Assembly (NCBI GenBank): GCA_033060915.1
Contig: CM065388.1
Coordinates: forward strand, 38,582,501 to 38,646,500
Source: Euryodendron excelsum
Taxonomy: Eukaryota; Streptophyta; Magnoliopsida; Ericales; Pentaphylacaceae
Reading direction: 5' to 3'
Length of the DNA: 64,000 nucleotides
The notes beneath the pieces were generated by a model. That model worked only from the letters and a program-made list of their open reading frames with translations, was not told where the DNA came from and made no database searches. Shown in pieces: positions 48,501 through 60,500 of this stretch; positions within the stretch are counted from its first letter, which is position 1; each line of letters opens with the position of its first letter. Made by a program: the position numbers and the translations under genes.

Positions 48501-51500
48501 AAAACTTGAGGGCAAGCTTTGTCTAACATGGGGTTGATTGGTGTGTCCAAGATCAATGAGCTACTTAGAATATGAAGAGGCCTACAACAACAACAACAAA
48601 AAAAAAAAAAAAAAAAGGTACATCTATTTTTATTTAGCACTTTTTAAGTTTTACGGTGCTAAATTTGATTTAGTTTAGGATCAGGTCAGTTTATGTATAC
48701 TATTTCTTTAGGGCATGGGTTTCAATTAAGGCCTAAGTACAATATCAAGGTCACTTGAGGGTGAAGTTACTAGGGGGTTGAAGTAATCTATCTATATACA
48801 ATATAGAAAAGGAGGCCGCTATCACCGAGGTTGTGACAAGTGGTTCATTTTGAGTGACTCTAAAGCGTTTTTAAAAAAATAAAAAATAATTGTTTGGTCG
48901 TCTCTTTGGTTCACTATACATGAATTTAATTGTTTCATTGTCTCTTTGGTTAGCGCATGTATTTATTTTTTTGAACTAATTCTATGTACTTATGATTCAA
49001 TGTATTAACTTAATATATTAATAGTGTTTGTGGCTGATTGTATTTATTTTTTTTTTGCTCGTTTATTTATAGATGTTAGTACATTGATTAATGCATTTAT
49101 GTCTATATTTAGGTTAGTACATGTATTTTAGGTTCATATATATATATATATATATATATATTGATTAATACATGAATATAAGATTCATTGTATTTGTTTT
49201 GATTCATGTATATTATGTTCATGAACATACACTACATTCATGTAAGTGTATAGATTACAACATATACATGCACAGATTATAGAAGAATTATTATCAATAT
49301 ATTTATTTATTTAGATGAAATACACAATTGAACACAAATAGTTAGATGAATATACAATTAGTTTACATATATGCTTAGATAAGGTAAACATAAATATTTA
49401 GATGAATACACAATTAAATTACGTAAGATAAACTATATAAAATATTAAATAATAAATATTATTATATTTATTTTATTTGTAAAATCACTACAACAAAATA
49501 TAATACCAAAAAATAAAAATAAAAAGCACATATTGTGCATTGGTCATTGTCGCTGTGATTGTGACAAGTGGCCTACTTTGATTGCCTTTTTTTTTTTTTA
49601 ACCTCTGTTTTCTAATTTATCTAGGTTATCTTCCCTATGCAAACAACAATTACAAAAATAAAAACAAAAGATTGAATCACTACAACAAAATAAGAAATTA
49701 AAATTAAAAAACAAATCTTGTGGGTTGCTCTTTTTTTATCCATTGTTTTTTTTAATTTATCTAGGTTCACTTTCTTGTTCAAATCAATAAGTAATTATCG
49801 AAAGATATTACTTCTTTTGACCTTTCAAAATTCATTCTAAAATAAAATGCATCTTTTTTTTAATTAAAAGTTATAAAAGTCAATTAACTATTTTCTTAGT
49901 TTTTCAACTATTACTTTAAGTACATGCATTATAAAAAATTAAGATTGTATTTACATTTAATAAGAATTCTAATAGTCAATTAACTACTTTTTTAATTTTC
50001 TAACCTATAACCTCAAATACATTCTTTTTATTACTTCGACAAATATTAAGACACATGTTAAGCATGCATCATTTGATTGCACAAAAAGGAGGCTTACATT
50101 TTTCACAACCGCCAAACTTTGTACAGCCAAACATATGTAGCTTCTATACAAATTGAACTCTAATTTCAAAACGACTTTGAAAAATTAATTGGATTATCTT
50201 CTTAATTTTACCTTCAAATAAACGCGTTTATTATACTTAAAATAAATTGTTTCAATTATTTAAGTTTCAACTGCAAATATATGAGTAGTTGATAATTTTT
50301 TTACTCTACTAAAAATATTATATATACAGTAATTACTAATTAGCCCTCTTTTTTATTACTCTCTTTATGCGAATAATTAATTTTTATTTTTAAAATGATT
50401 ACATTTATGTGGTTTATATATTTCATAGAAAATTATAGTATTTTTAGAATACATAAGCAAAGATAAATAATACAGTTGAGTATACTAATATTCAATTTAC
50501 TATAAACATATCTGGGTTAGTTAAATTATATAAAAACTTTAAAAATATGACCAAAGAAATTATATTCAGTCTTTATTTAAAATAATTGTTGTTAAGCAAT
50601 GGAACTAAAGAGATAATCCAAGCCCGTGCATCGCATGGGTCTAAAACTAGTTAATAATTAAGAAAAGATACCTACCATAACAACCGTGGAGACCAAGTTT
50701 AGCATAATTATTTACTTACAGCCTAAGAAGCACGGATACGGATATGGACACCGATACGGACACGAGACACGACAATTTTCAAAAAGTGAGAATACGGACA
50801 CGACAAGGATACGGCAAAAAAAATATATTTTATACATTTTTATGTCTAATATACATTAATGTAACATCCAATGGTCATCAAAATTGTCCTAAATGTTTCA
50901 ATAAGTGTCCTAGATGTGTCCAATATATGTTCTTGCATGTCCTAGACATGACCATTGAAAAATAACTAAATAAAATTCAAAAAACTCCAATTAGCGTGTC
51001 CGATGAGTATGTGTGTCAAACACGTATTGGATACGATATGGCACCCTAAACGAATTATTCGTGCTTTCTATAATACAGCTTGTGTCTTAAAGATTCTTTT
51101 TTTTTTTTTTATAATAGGGATATCCCCATCTTTAGTGGGATTAATCCCCTGTAGGGAGCTAGCGCAGCAAACCACCGTCACGACTCCCCACTTAAATCAC
51201 GAGTTTTAATCCCAAAGAGAATCGAACCCGAGACCGTGCGTCTCACCACACAGTCCCTTACTCGCCCTTACCACTGGGCCATCTCATGGGTGGGTTCGTG
51301 TCTTAAAGATTCTTACTTATTATTTTAGGTGAATAAAGTTCATCTTGGAGTTTTCTGTATCATTTTTCTTTTCCCTTCATTTAGGGCTTAGTTTTAGTCC
51401 CTTAGCATCAAGGTGCTGCTATAGTTTCAAAGTTGTGGAACAAGTTACAATTGGAAAGCATGTTCACGTATTTAAATTTTCTGCAGTCATTAATAGAACG

Positions 51501-54500
51501 GCACAAGTGTAAGCTAATTTAATTTAGACAGCAGTCCAGTAGCATCAATCTTTTAACTATAGCACCTTCTTATTTCCTACGGGACCCCAAGGGTAGGATT
51601 TGTGCATCATTTATATCAAATGAATCCTGAAGGTTTGGAAGCATTAGATAATAATAATAATTAACGAATGCATTGTTGACTCAAGGTTGATCCCCATGTT
51701 GATTTTGATGATAACAAAACCATGTGGTTGTTATCTAATGATTTCAATTAAGTGTGCAGGTTAGATTATAATCATTTGATAACAAGAAAATAATTGACTT
51801 GATCGGTTGAGTATCAAACAAGAAGATTATTTGAGTAATTTTATTCTTGAAGAGATTGAAGATGCTCAAGGAGTTCAACAAGTATTGAAAAGAATGATGC
51901 AAGTGACTGAAGATCTTATGATGATTCAAGAAGTTATTCCAAGAAGCAAAGCACTCAAGCAAGATTATTTGAAGAGTATTCAAGTTGACATGGAATCAAT
52001 TCTTGAAGACTAAAGTACAAATAGAAATGCAAATACAACAAAGGATTTCAAGTAGACTTAAAGACCGAAGAGCTGACACCGTACAAATATGGTTTATACT
52101 TCACTATGAAGACCCTCGATCCTCATGGCTATATCAAGTCCACTAAAGCATCATGAACTTCTAAATTGGCTGATTGTTTTGCTCTAAATCTGAAAAATAC
52201 ATTGAGACATAAAACACAAAAGAAAGGCAGAGCAATGAGTTGAAGCTTGTCAAGTAACAATGGAGTACTTATCACATTGGAAGATATTGAAGAACTTGTG
52301 TTGAGAAGCTTGTCAAGAAGGATCAAAGGTTAATTAAGTATGATGAGTTGACACATTCAGCAATCTCATCGTTACAACCTCATTTAGATGACTTTTACAA
52401 GACATGGAAGCTCACTTTGAAGATTTGAAGATGTCTTGCAAGAATGGAAGAAGAAGAGACTCACTTAAAAACATGAAAGCTTTCTTAGAAGTTTTGAAGA
52501 TGTCTTGAAAGTGTTGATAAGAAATTACAAGAGTTGAAAGCTTCATTGAAGATTATGTTGAAGTCTTGAATAGATGAAAGAAGTTATAGAAAAAATCAAG
52601 TTGATGAAGATCAAGCAAAGAAATTGAAAAAGTTCAAATAAGCATGAAAGATCAATAGAAGAAAAGAGATCTCAAGTCTTGGAAGCTCTTTTGAAGATTT
52701 TGAAGAAGACTTGAATTAATGGAAGAAGTAATGTTGATTGAAGAACTCTAAATATAATCAAAAGTGTATTAATTTTATCTTGAAGAGTTGAAGATGTTCT
52801 TGAAATCAACATGCCTTGAAGAAGTCTTTTCAAGCCTTAAAAACCTTAGTTGGATGATCCTTGAAGAGTTTCGAGATATTGAAGAAGATTGAAGAAGTAT
52901 TGCAAAAGTTAAGGATTTTCCTAAAAAGAGTCGACTCTTCAAGCAAAAGAGTTGACTCATTCAAACAGAGACTGAAAATCTAATGGAACATCAAAAGAGT
53001 CGACCCCTCACTCTAAAAGAGTCGACTCATTCAAACAGAAAGTTGATTTTGCAATCTCAGACAAAAAGAGGCAACCCTTGGCACAAAAGAATCGACTCAT
53101 TTAGATAGAGCATTGAAAAATCTGCTGAAACACAAAAAGAGTCGACTCCTGCAGCAAATGAGTCGACTCCCGACACCAACGGCTATATTTTTTGACAGGA
53201 GTAATGGTGCAATCTACCACCAAAACCACTCCCATACTTCTCCAATGGCTAGAATCGATCCAAGGCTATATATACAAGATCCCCAACACATATATATACA
53301 AGAAGAACATGAGAAGAACACAAGATTAAGAGCTACAAGTGAGATTTTATCTCCTACATCTTATACACTGTTTTTACTCATTTGGAGGGTTCTTGAGTGA
53401 GTTGAAAATTTGTTTATCTACTCTTTGAGAGAGAGTTATTGATTGTACAACCTTCATCTATTATTGGATTGGTTTGTAAACTTGTGAGTTTGAGTGTTCT
53501 TGAGAAAAACACTTGTGAGTTTGGGTGTACCTTGGGAAAAACGCTTGTAAGTTTGAGAGAAGTTTGGACAAAATCTCTTGTAAAATTTGAGTGAAGCTTG
53601 GAAAAAATCACTCGTAAGTTTGAAAGAAGCTTGGACAAAATCTCTTGAGTTTTGAGAGTTTGGGGAAGAGCTCTTGTAAGAGTGAGTTAGGCACTTGGAG
53701 AAAAACTAGCAGCTGTGTAAGGGAATTTTACATAGTGGAATACTTTCGAAAGGATCGAAGAAGAGAGGATGTAGGCAAGGTTTGGCCGAACCTTTATAAA
53801 TCTGGTGTTTTTTATCTCTTTGCTCATATCACTTCCTTGCATTATATCTTATCATTTGATTGCTTGGTTATTAGTTTGATTGCTCACTGCTACATTGCTT
53901 AATTAGTTTTTAGTTGCATTGTTTGATATAAATTCTTTAAAACCCAATTTACCCCCCCTCTTGAGTTGCCTAGTTAGGCCAACATGCATGACATATCAAT
54001 GGATCATTTATATCAAAAGAATCCCAAAGGTTTGGAAGCACCAGAACGATAGCATTTCAAATGATATCCTGATGATTAAAAGATAGTAATAACAATAATA
54101 ATAATTAACGAATGCATGGCATATCAATGGAAGAGATGGACTTAAACAAAATAATCAAGGTGAAAATGCACGCAATATCAAGGGAAAATATGCACCAAAC
54201 CATAAAGATAGTAATAACAATAATAATAATTAACTAGAAGTTAGATGTTGATTCTAGAAGTTGCACCTGAGTTACTGATCTTAAGATCACACTGCATTCA
54301 TTCAGCGTGCAATCCATAAAGTAAATTAGTGGAAGCTCCAATGGAATATCTTTCAAGTCATCTGCCACATATGGAACCACTTATCAGACCACGGAAACAT
54401 GTTTTAAGTTATCACTTCATTCTAACCTTTTTTGGAATCATTTTATTGTTAAGAAAAATTAAATACACAGTTAATTCCCCATGTGCCTGATAGTAGACAG

Positions 54501-57500
54501 AAAGAAGAAAAAGGCATTCCATCATTTCAAATGATAAGAGATGAAGAAAAATATAATTAGAGAAAACATACATCATTTCTTTCCAGTCAGACAAAAGTAG
54601 AACTGGAGGAGAACCCAATGTTTAGTTTATTCTACAACAGAGTTTCCCTCCCTGTATGCATCTGTTCGAGTGCAATTATGCAAGATAGAACCTAAGCAAT
54701 TTGAAAATGCCTCTCCACTGTCAAAATTATGTAAGTTGCACAGGCACAAAGAAGTTTTCAAAGAAAACAAATCACTTCAAAATTCAAAGTTACACTCCAA
54801 TTTCTCAGAGTATTTTATTCTTTGCAACTTGATTCTCATCCATTGAGTGAACTAGAAGCACAAACTATGAAGAAACTACGGGCTATTTTCAGCAAGTTAT
54901 CCAAAATGGCTGGGTATGATCTTATAATTTCTCGTATTTATCAACTCCAATAAAACCATTTCCTTAGAGCAAATTACTACCCTCTTGAATTTGTACGTTT
55001 CCTTTGCTCTTCCAAAGGCAATTGAAAAATTCCTCCTCCCAAATGTGGAAATTGAGAAAAACAGAAGACTCCACATGCGTAAACCTAAATCGAAAATACA
55101 ATATTTTTAACATCATTTGTAAGATTGCTGCCGCATCCTTAATAGTTATACACAAGGTGACAGTTTTACCTTAAAATGCAATGTAAAATGTGAAGGGAGC
55201 CATTTACTTCCTCATGGGAAGACCAAATATGGCTCTTCAATATCTATATTCATAGTTGTTAAAAAAATTTCGTAAACATCCAAGAATCTAGTCCGCTTTC
55301 ATTCCCACTCCACCGAAGCTTGATTTGAAGTTGAATTTCATAACCTTTGAACTACTATTTCACTTTCCTGCCAGAAAATAATTAAGTAACTCCTATTAAC
55401 TCCCAGAATTTTCCATGAATTATCTCCTCTTGAGCATAAATCAGGATCAGAACTGTCTACCATACAGGAAGCAACTAGCATGTTTCAGTGCGCAGGTGGA
55501 TGCCCCGGAAACAAAGTCCTGCTCAATGATGGCTGGCCCTCCTCCAGCTCAACGTTCAACAAAAGACAGGCCCAAGCTTTTCATGACAATTTCAACTCTT
55601 ACAGAAAACCAAACAAAATAGTTTCCAAGTGGTTTGAGGATGAATTCTTCATATGTAGCAACAAAAAGTGCCTTCAATGGGAAAGCAATAGGCAAAGGGA
55701 GAAACAAAACTACAAATTTAAAAATGAATACAACTTTACCACGTACCGGTTAACACAGATTTCTCGTTCCTATGTCCATTTTTCAGCATGATTGCATAGT
55801 GCTTGAAAGCCCTATGTACTTCACGGACAACAAGTTCCATTCTCTGGCAAAACCCACACCAACTGTTGCTAAAGAGGACCAACACATCCTTCTTCCAAGC
55901 ATGGCCACCATTTGAAATATCAGACTGATTAAAACCAATAACCAACTCAGAAAAGGTATGGGTAGTAACTCGAGGAATAGATTCCACCTCATGAAAGTCC
56001 AAATTAACAAATGGTGGACATGGAGCCTCCCTAGGAGTTGGGACAAAAGATTCAGATCTTTGATATGGAAGAAGACTTCCATTGAGAAACCCATCAAGGA
56101 AATCAGATAGTGAAGAGGAGCTCAAAACTGTCTCTTCAGGTAAGACATAATGTTGCTGTAAAATGGGATCAACTATTACCACCGACGGAATCTTTGACCC
56201 TGCAGTTAGAGCTCTAAGTAACTGATACCCACCATCTGAAAAGAAAAAGGAACCCATAAAACCCTTGAAATGAAGCTTCTCTTCACTCAAGTTAGCTGTC
56301 TGTGAAAACGTTTCCCGTTCCACCGTCCCATCTTCAGCACTACCAAGAACTTGATCTCCAAGAAAATGATCAGGTTGTCCAGACGACTGTGTACTTGTAT
56401 CAAAAGTTTTCTTCTCTTCAGTATACTGAGAAGATTCATCAGGATTAGTAGGTTTATATTGCTCCTCGTACTCCACAGCAGATGTGCTAGACCTATATGG
56501 CATCTGATCCATGTGCAAATCAGCACGGGTTTCAGGAAGGCGTTCTGTGGGCTTTGGCAAAACGTCATCAGACTGAAGAACTTTTGTCTGTGTTGGTAAA
56601 GCTTCTTGTATCTTGATGTCAAAATCCTCAGATAAAAGTTGGAAACCTACCTCTTTCGCAAGTGAGCTCAATTTTAGTTCGTTCTTATGCTGAAGCACAT
56701 ATGCCAAGATCTCATGCAAGGAATTACCTTGTAAACCTGAAGCAAGATTATCTACAGTAACATGTTTTTCCTCACTTACAATCATGAGAGACGTCTTACC
56801 CTTGAGTACTCCATTTTGAGATGTTGGAGACAGCTTAAATCTTTCATGTCCAGGTATATTCCTTGATGCTTGATAAGTGTCAAAAAAGGATTTGTCAGTC
56901 TTGACATTGTTTTGTTCGCCTATCGCATATGATGTCTGATGGTGCAATGCTAAATCTCTAAAAGCTTCAACAGCTTCCTTACTCTTTCTTCTTGTTTTTA
57001 TTGAATCTGATGATCTATCAATGAAAAGAAGCATCGAAGGCTTATTTGCAGGTAAAACAAGCTCAGGATCATTCGCATCACCTCCCAGCTACATGATATG
57101 AAGAAAAATAAATTCATGAATCAATATAGCAAAACCAGCAATATATCATCCAAGCAACAATAGCAAAAGAAAAGGCCCAAATATGTGGGTGTGTGTATTT
57201 GTGTGTGAAACCCCACTCCCACGCCTGCTAGTTGAAGGAGAGGGTTGGACAGAAGGCGTTTCAGCGCAGCGAAGAGATGGAGGAGCTTCATAGGTTGTTA
57301 ACCTCTTGGCAGAACTGGAAGCTGAAATTAACACCAATTATACCATTGGAACAGTATAAATAATTTATCCAAGAAAGGGTATGCTTTGGACCTTGATGCA
57401 ACATGCCCCATGTCCAGACATGTTTTGACTGTAATTACTTGCTACTGGCATACTATTATTAAAATGCATACCAGAGTTTGTACAAGAAATAAAACAAGTA

Positions 57501-60500
57501 TAAATACCAAAGCAGACATCAAAGCAACACTTAATACAAGAAGTGCATGTGCAGGGTTTCACCACTTTTGCAATAAGCACTTTTCACTGAATGGGGTTAT
57601 TCAAACAACTCAATATAAATAAGAGGTTGGAAGAGAGGGACAACAATGGTGCAACCATCATTTAAATGATCAAGACACATCTGTACCACAAGATATACAA
57701 CTAGTTCCAGAGCTTGCAGACAAACCAACAAAATATAAATAAAACAGCTTTCATAATGAATAGCTGCACCATTCCATGAATGCAACAAGACAATAGAAAG
57801 TTTATCATGTAAGATGAGAATTCATAATGTACACCGATACAAACATACTGCAAGAATCTAAGTAAGCAATCAAATGTTCCGCAAATAGTAGTCTAAGCTC
57901 AATATTTAAGTTAAAAAAATCTATATTCCTGAGCAGGGAACCAAAAAGAAGCCTCAATAAATAAAAAGTTCACTTAATTCCCAGTATATATAGATGCCAT
58001 TGCCAATTAACATCACAATGTTTTTAATGAGTCATTTGAAGCATAATTCAATGTTGTGACTAAGCCAAGTCTTACATCTGAAGCCTTCTAAAGCAGTTGA
58101 AGATAAGCCCCGTATATTAGAGAAACCTCATAGAGAAATTGGATGAGCAAATAATGACTGGAAAACATAACAGTAAACTTGCCTCTATAACAAGTGGATT
58201 TTGCATTTGTAGAGCACTTTTGAGATCATCCCCTTCTTGGAGAACCTTTGAACAAGTTGGACATCCAGCAAAATAAAGTATCATCGACCATGAACCAGAA
58301 TCTCCAACACCCAAAGACGACAACCGTGAACCAGAATCTCCTACACCCAAAGATGAAAGCAACGACCTCTCAGGAACCAGACCAAATCTTAGCTTTTCAG
58401 GAGGCAAGAAGAACTCTCTTGCAACGGTCACAAACTTTGAGAAGAAAGAATCGAACTGCTGGAACTCTTCAAAGCTGCAAATCCCACCAGTGGCCTCAAG
58501 GAAATCACTGTCACTTACAGAGCTAAATTCCCCAAGCCAAGGAACTCCACTAATCCCACTTTCAATGCCACATGTCATCTTTTCATTTTCCATCCCCTAT
58601 TTTCAAGAAAAGCAAATAAAAGTAAAGAAAGAAATTGGGAACATTTAAAATTAAAAACAATTTCATATTTGTGTGCAATAAGCTACTACCATCCACCTTC
58701 TGGTTTTTCTTCCCTCCAGCAGCAAGTGAACTATTAGTCTCTCCAGTAAAACTGGCTCCAAAAGGACCATCTGCAACACAAAGTACTTGTCAGCACCATT
58801 AAGGAACAAAATAACCATACATTGCATTGATGGCACTTCATATCCTGTTCAAATTTTCGATTACAGACAAATCCGAATAATAATGACATGACTCATGAGT
58901 CATGAGCATAGTGAAGTCAAGGTGAAGCAAACATTAAAGGCAAACTTATGGTAAAGAAATATCATATAAATCAGAACACCAACTTAGTCCAGACATTCCC
59001 AATTTAAACTTTTTGTAATCCCTTCGGTATCTGTTCGAGTATAACGATTAGTATTGTTAATGTGTCTTTTTTATTGTCATTTTTCCAACTAGTACAATAT
59101 ATACATTGTCTATTGGAGTTGAACTCCAAAAGCTGCACTGTATTAGGCCCTCTGATTTGCATACATAAGTTGAACTATATCAGCAAACCAACTCTTTTAA
59201 GTCTGCAAATTCCATGACAGTGTCCAACTTGCTTTATAACCTTACCCGTTCAAGTCAACTGTTCTCAAAGCGGAGCTAGAAAATTTTCTCTATTGTTTTC
59301 GGTTTTCCAGGTGGATGGGTGTAACCTGAAAATTATAACCCATTTACTTGTAAAAGGCAGTGACAGTTATAAGAAAAGGACTTATATAAGTTGTACAGGG
59401 TAACCATTTCATACTTCCCTTTTAGCTCCTATGCTTCAGGAAAAATCATAAAAGCTTTACTTCCAGAAGATCTAGATGATTTTTTAATGGTGTAATACAA
59501 TTTCATGCATCGTCTTCAGCTCTTATGCTTCACGGTACAAGTAGATTACATACTTTAAAAGGTATCGCTATTGTAGGATCAGTCCTTGCAGCAAATCCCT
59601 CCTATTAAATAGAAATTAAGAGGTACTTTTTTCTGATTTATTCATGTCATGTTACAATACAAAATGCTACGGAATGTATTGTATATCCTTGTCATTTTCT
59701 CCTCCTTTTCTCTTTTCTTTCTTTCTTAAGGTAGTAAACTTATATTTGAAAGTCAAACTTCAATTTGGGGCTTAAGGATAATGATAATAGTAGTAGCAAT
59801 AATGGCAATAACACCAATAATAACGGTAGTGTAGCAATAATAACAAGGGTAAATTACATTTTCCACCCCTACAGTTTACACTCATTCTCACTTTGGTCCC
59901 CGACTTTTCAATTGTAACATCCAACCCTCTACACTTACCTTCAAGTTGAAATGGGAACCTTTTGTCAACAAATGTCCATGAGGGACTAAAGTGAGATTCG
60001 TATAAAGTGCATGGGTGCTACGTGTTGTAACCTCGGCTGTCAATTAACATTTTTTCCCTTAAAACAATCACAAGTAAAAAATAGGGTTATTACAGTTAGA
60101 ACCTGCTCTTTTTACATAATCTCACTTTAATCCCTCATGGACATTTTCCGTTAGATGGATAAACGGTGGCTGGCGGAAGGTTCACGTTGCAACTTGACTG
60201 TAAGTGCAGGGGCTAGAGTTAGTCATTAAAGAAGGTTCTAGTCGGCACTTGGCTGATGATTAGTCATTAAATTTGCAAGCCTTCACAACTCAAAGTAATG
60301 GGCATAGAAATGGTTCTCATGAGCATTGGGAGGTCTCTGCCTATGCTGTTAATGATGATGAGGTCGAACTTCTAAAAGTCTTTCAGGCTGATATTGAGAA
60401 TCAAGAGGGCATGACAAATGCATTGATTAAGAAATTGATTAAAACAGGCTTTCTCAATGCTGTTTCAGGATGTTCAAATGCAAAAGGACCTTATATACTA

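Larger units (their letters stand above)
38181..54266 (-). other. 16.1-kb intron packed with mobile elements
   Basis: Donor CAG|GTGCAA at 54266 and acceptor ATATGCAG before 38180. In plus-strand order it holds a possible TIR element (38975-40075), an endogenous caulimovirid (40585-47363), an L1 3' end (47810 to about 48140), a Helitron (48791-50650), a SINE (51082-51314) and a Sirevirus solo LTR (51669-53989). Flanking exons remain open and in phase. Confidence 0.85.

Noticed and set aside
52920..53170. CRISPR-like spaced repeats
   Set aside because: The GAGTCGACTC repeats have irregular spacing and lie in an LTR of a plant genome.
57146..57337. Extra exon of the thioredoxin-AlgH gene
   Set aside because: It has an acceptor-like TTTCAG, but exons 58183 and 57088 already join in phase and give the expected family sequence without it.
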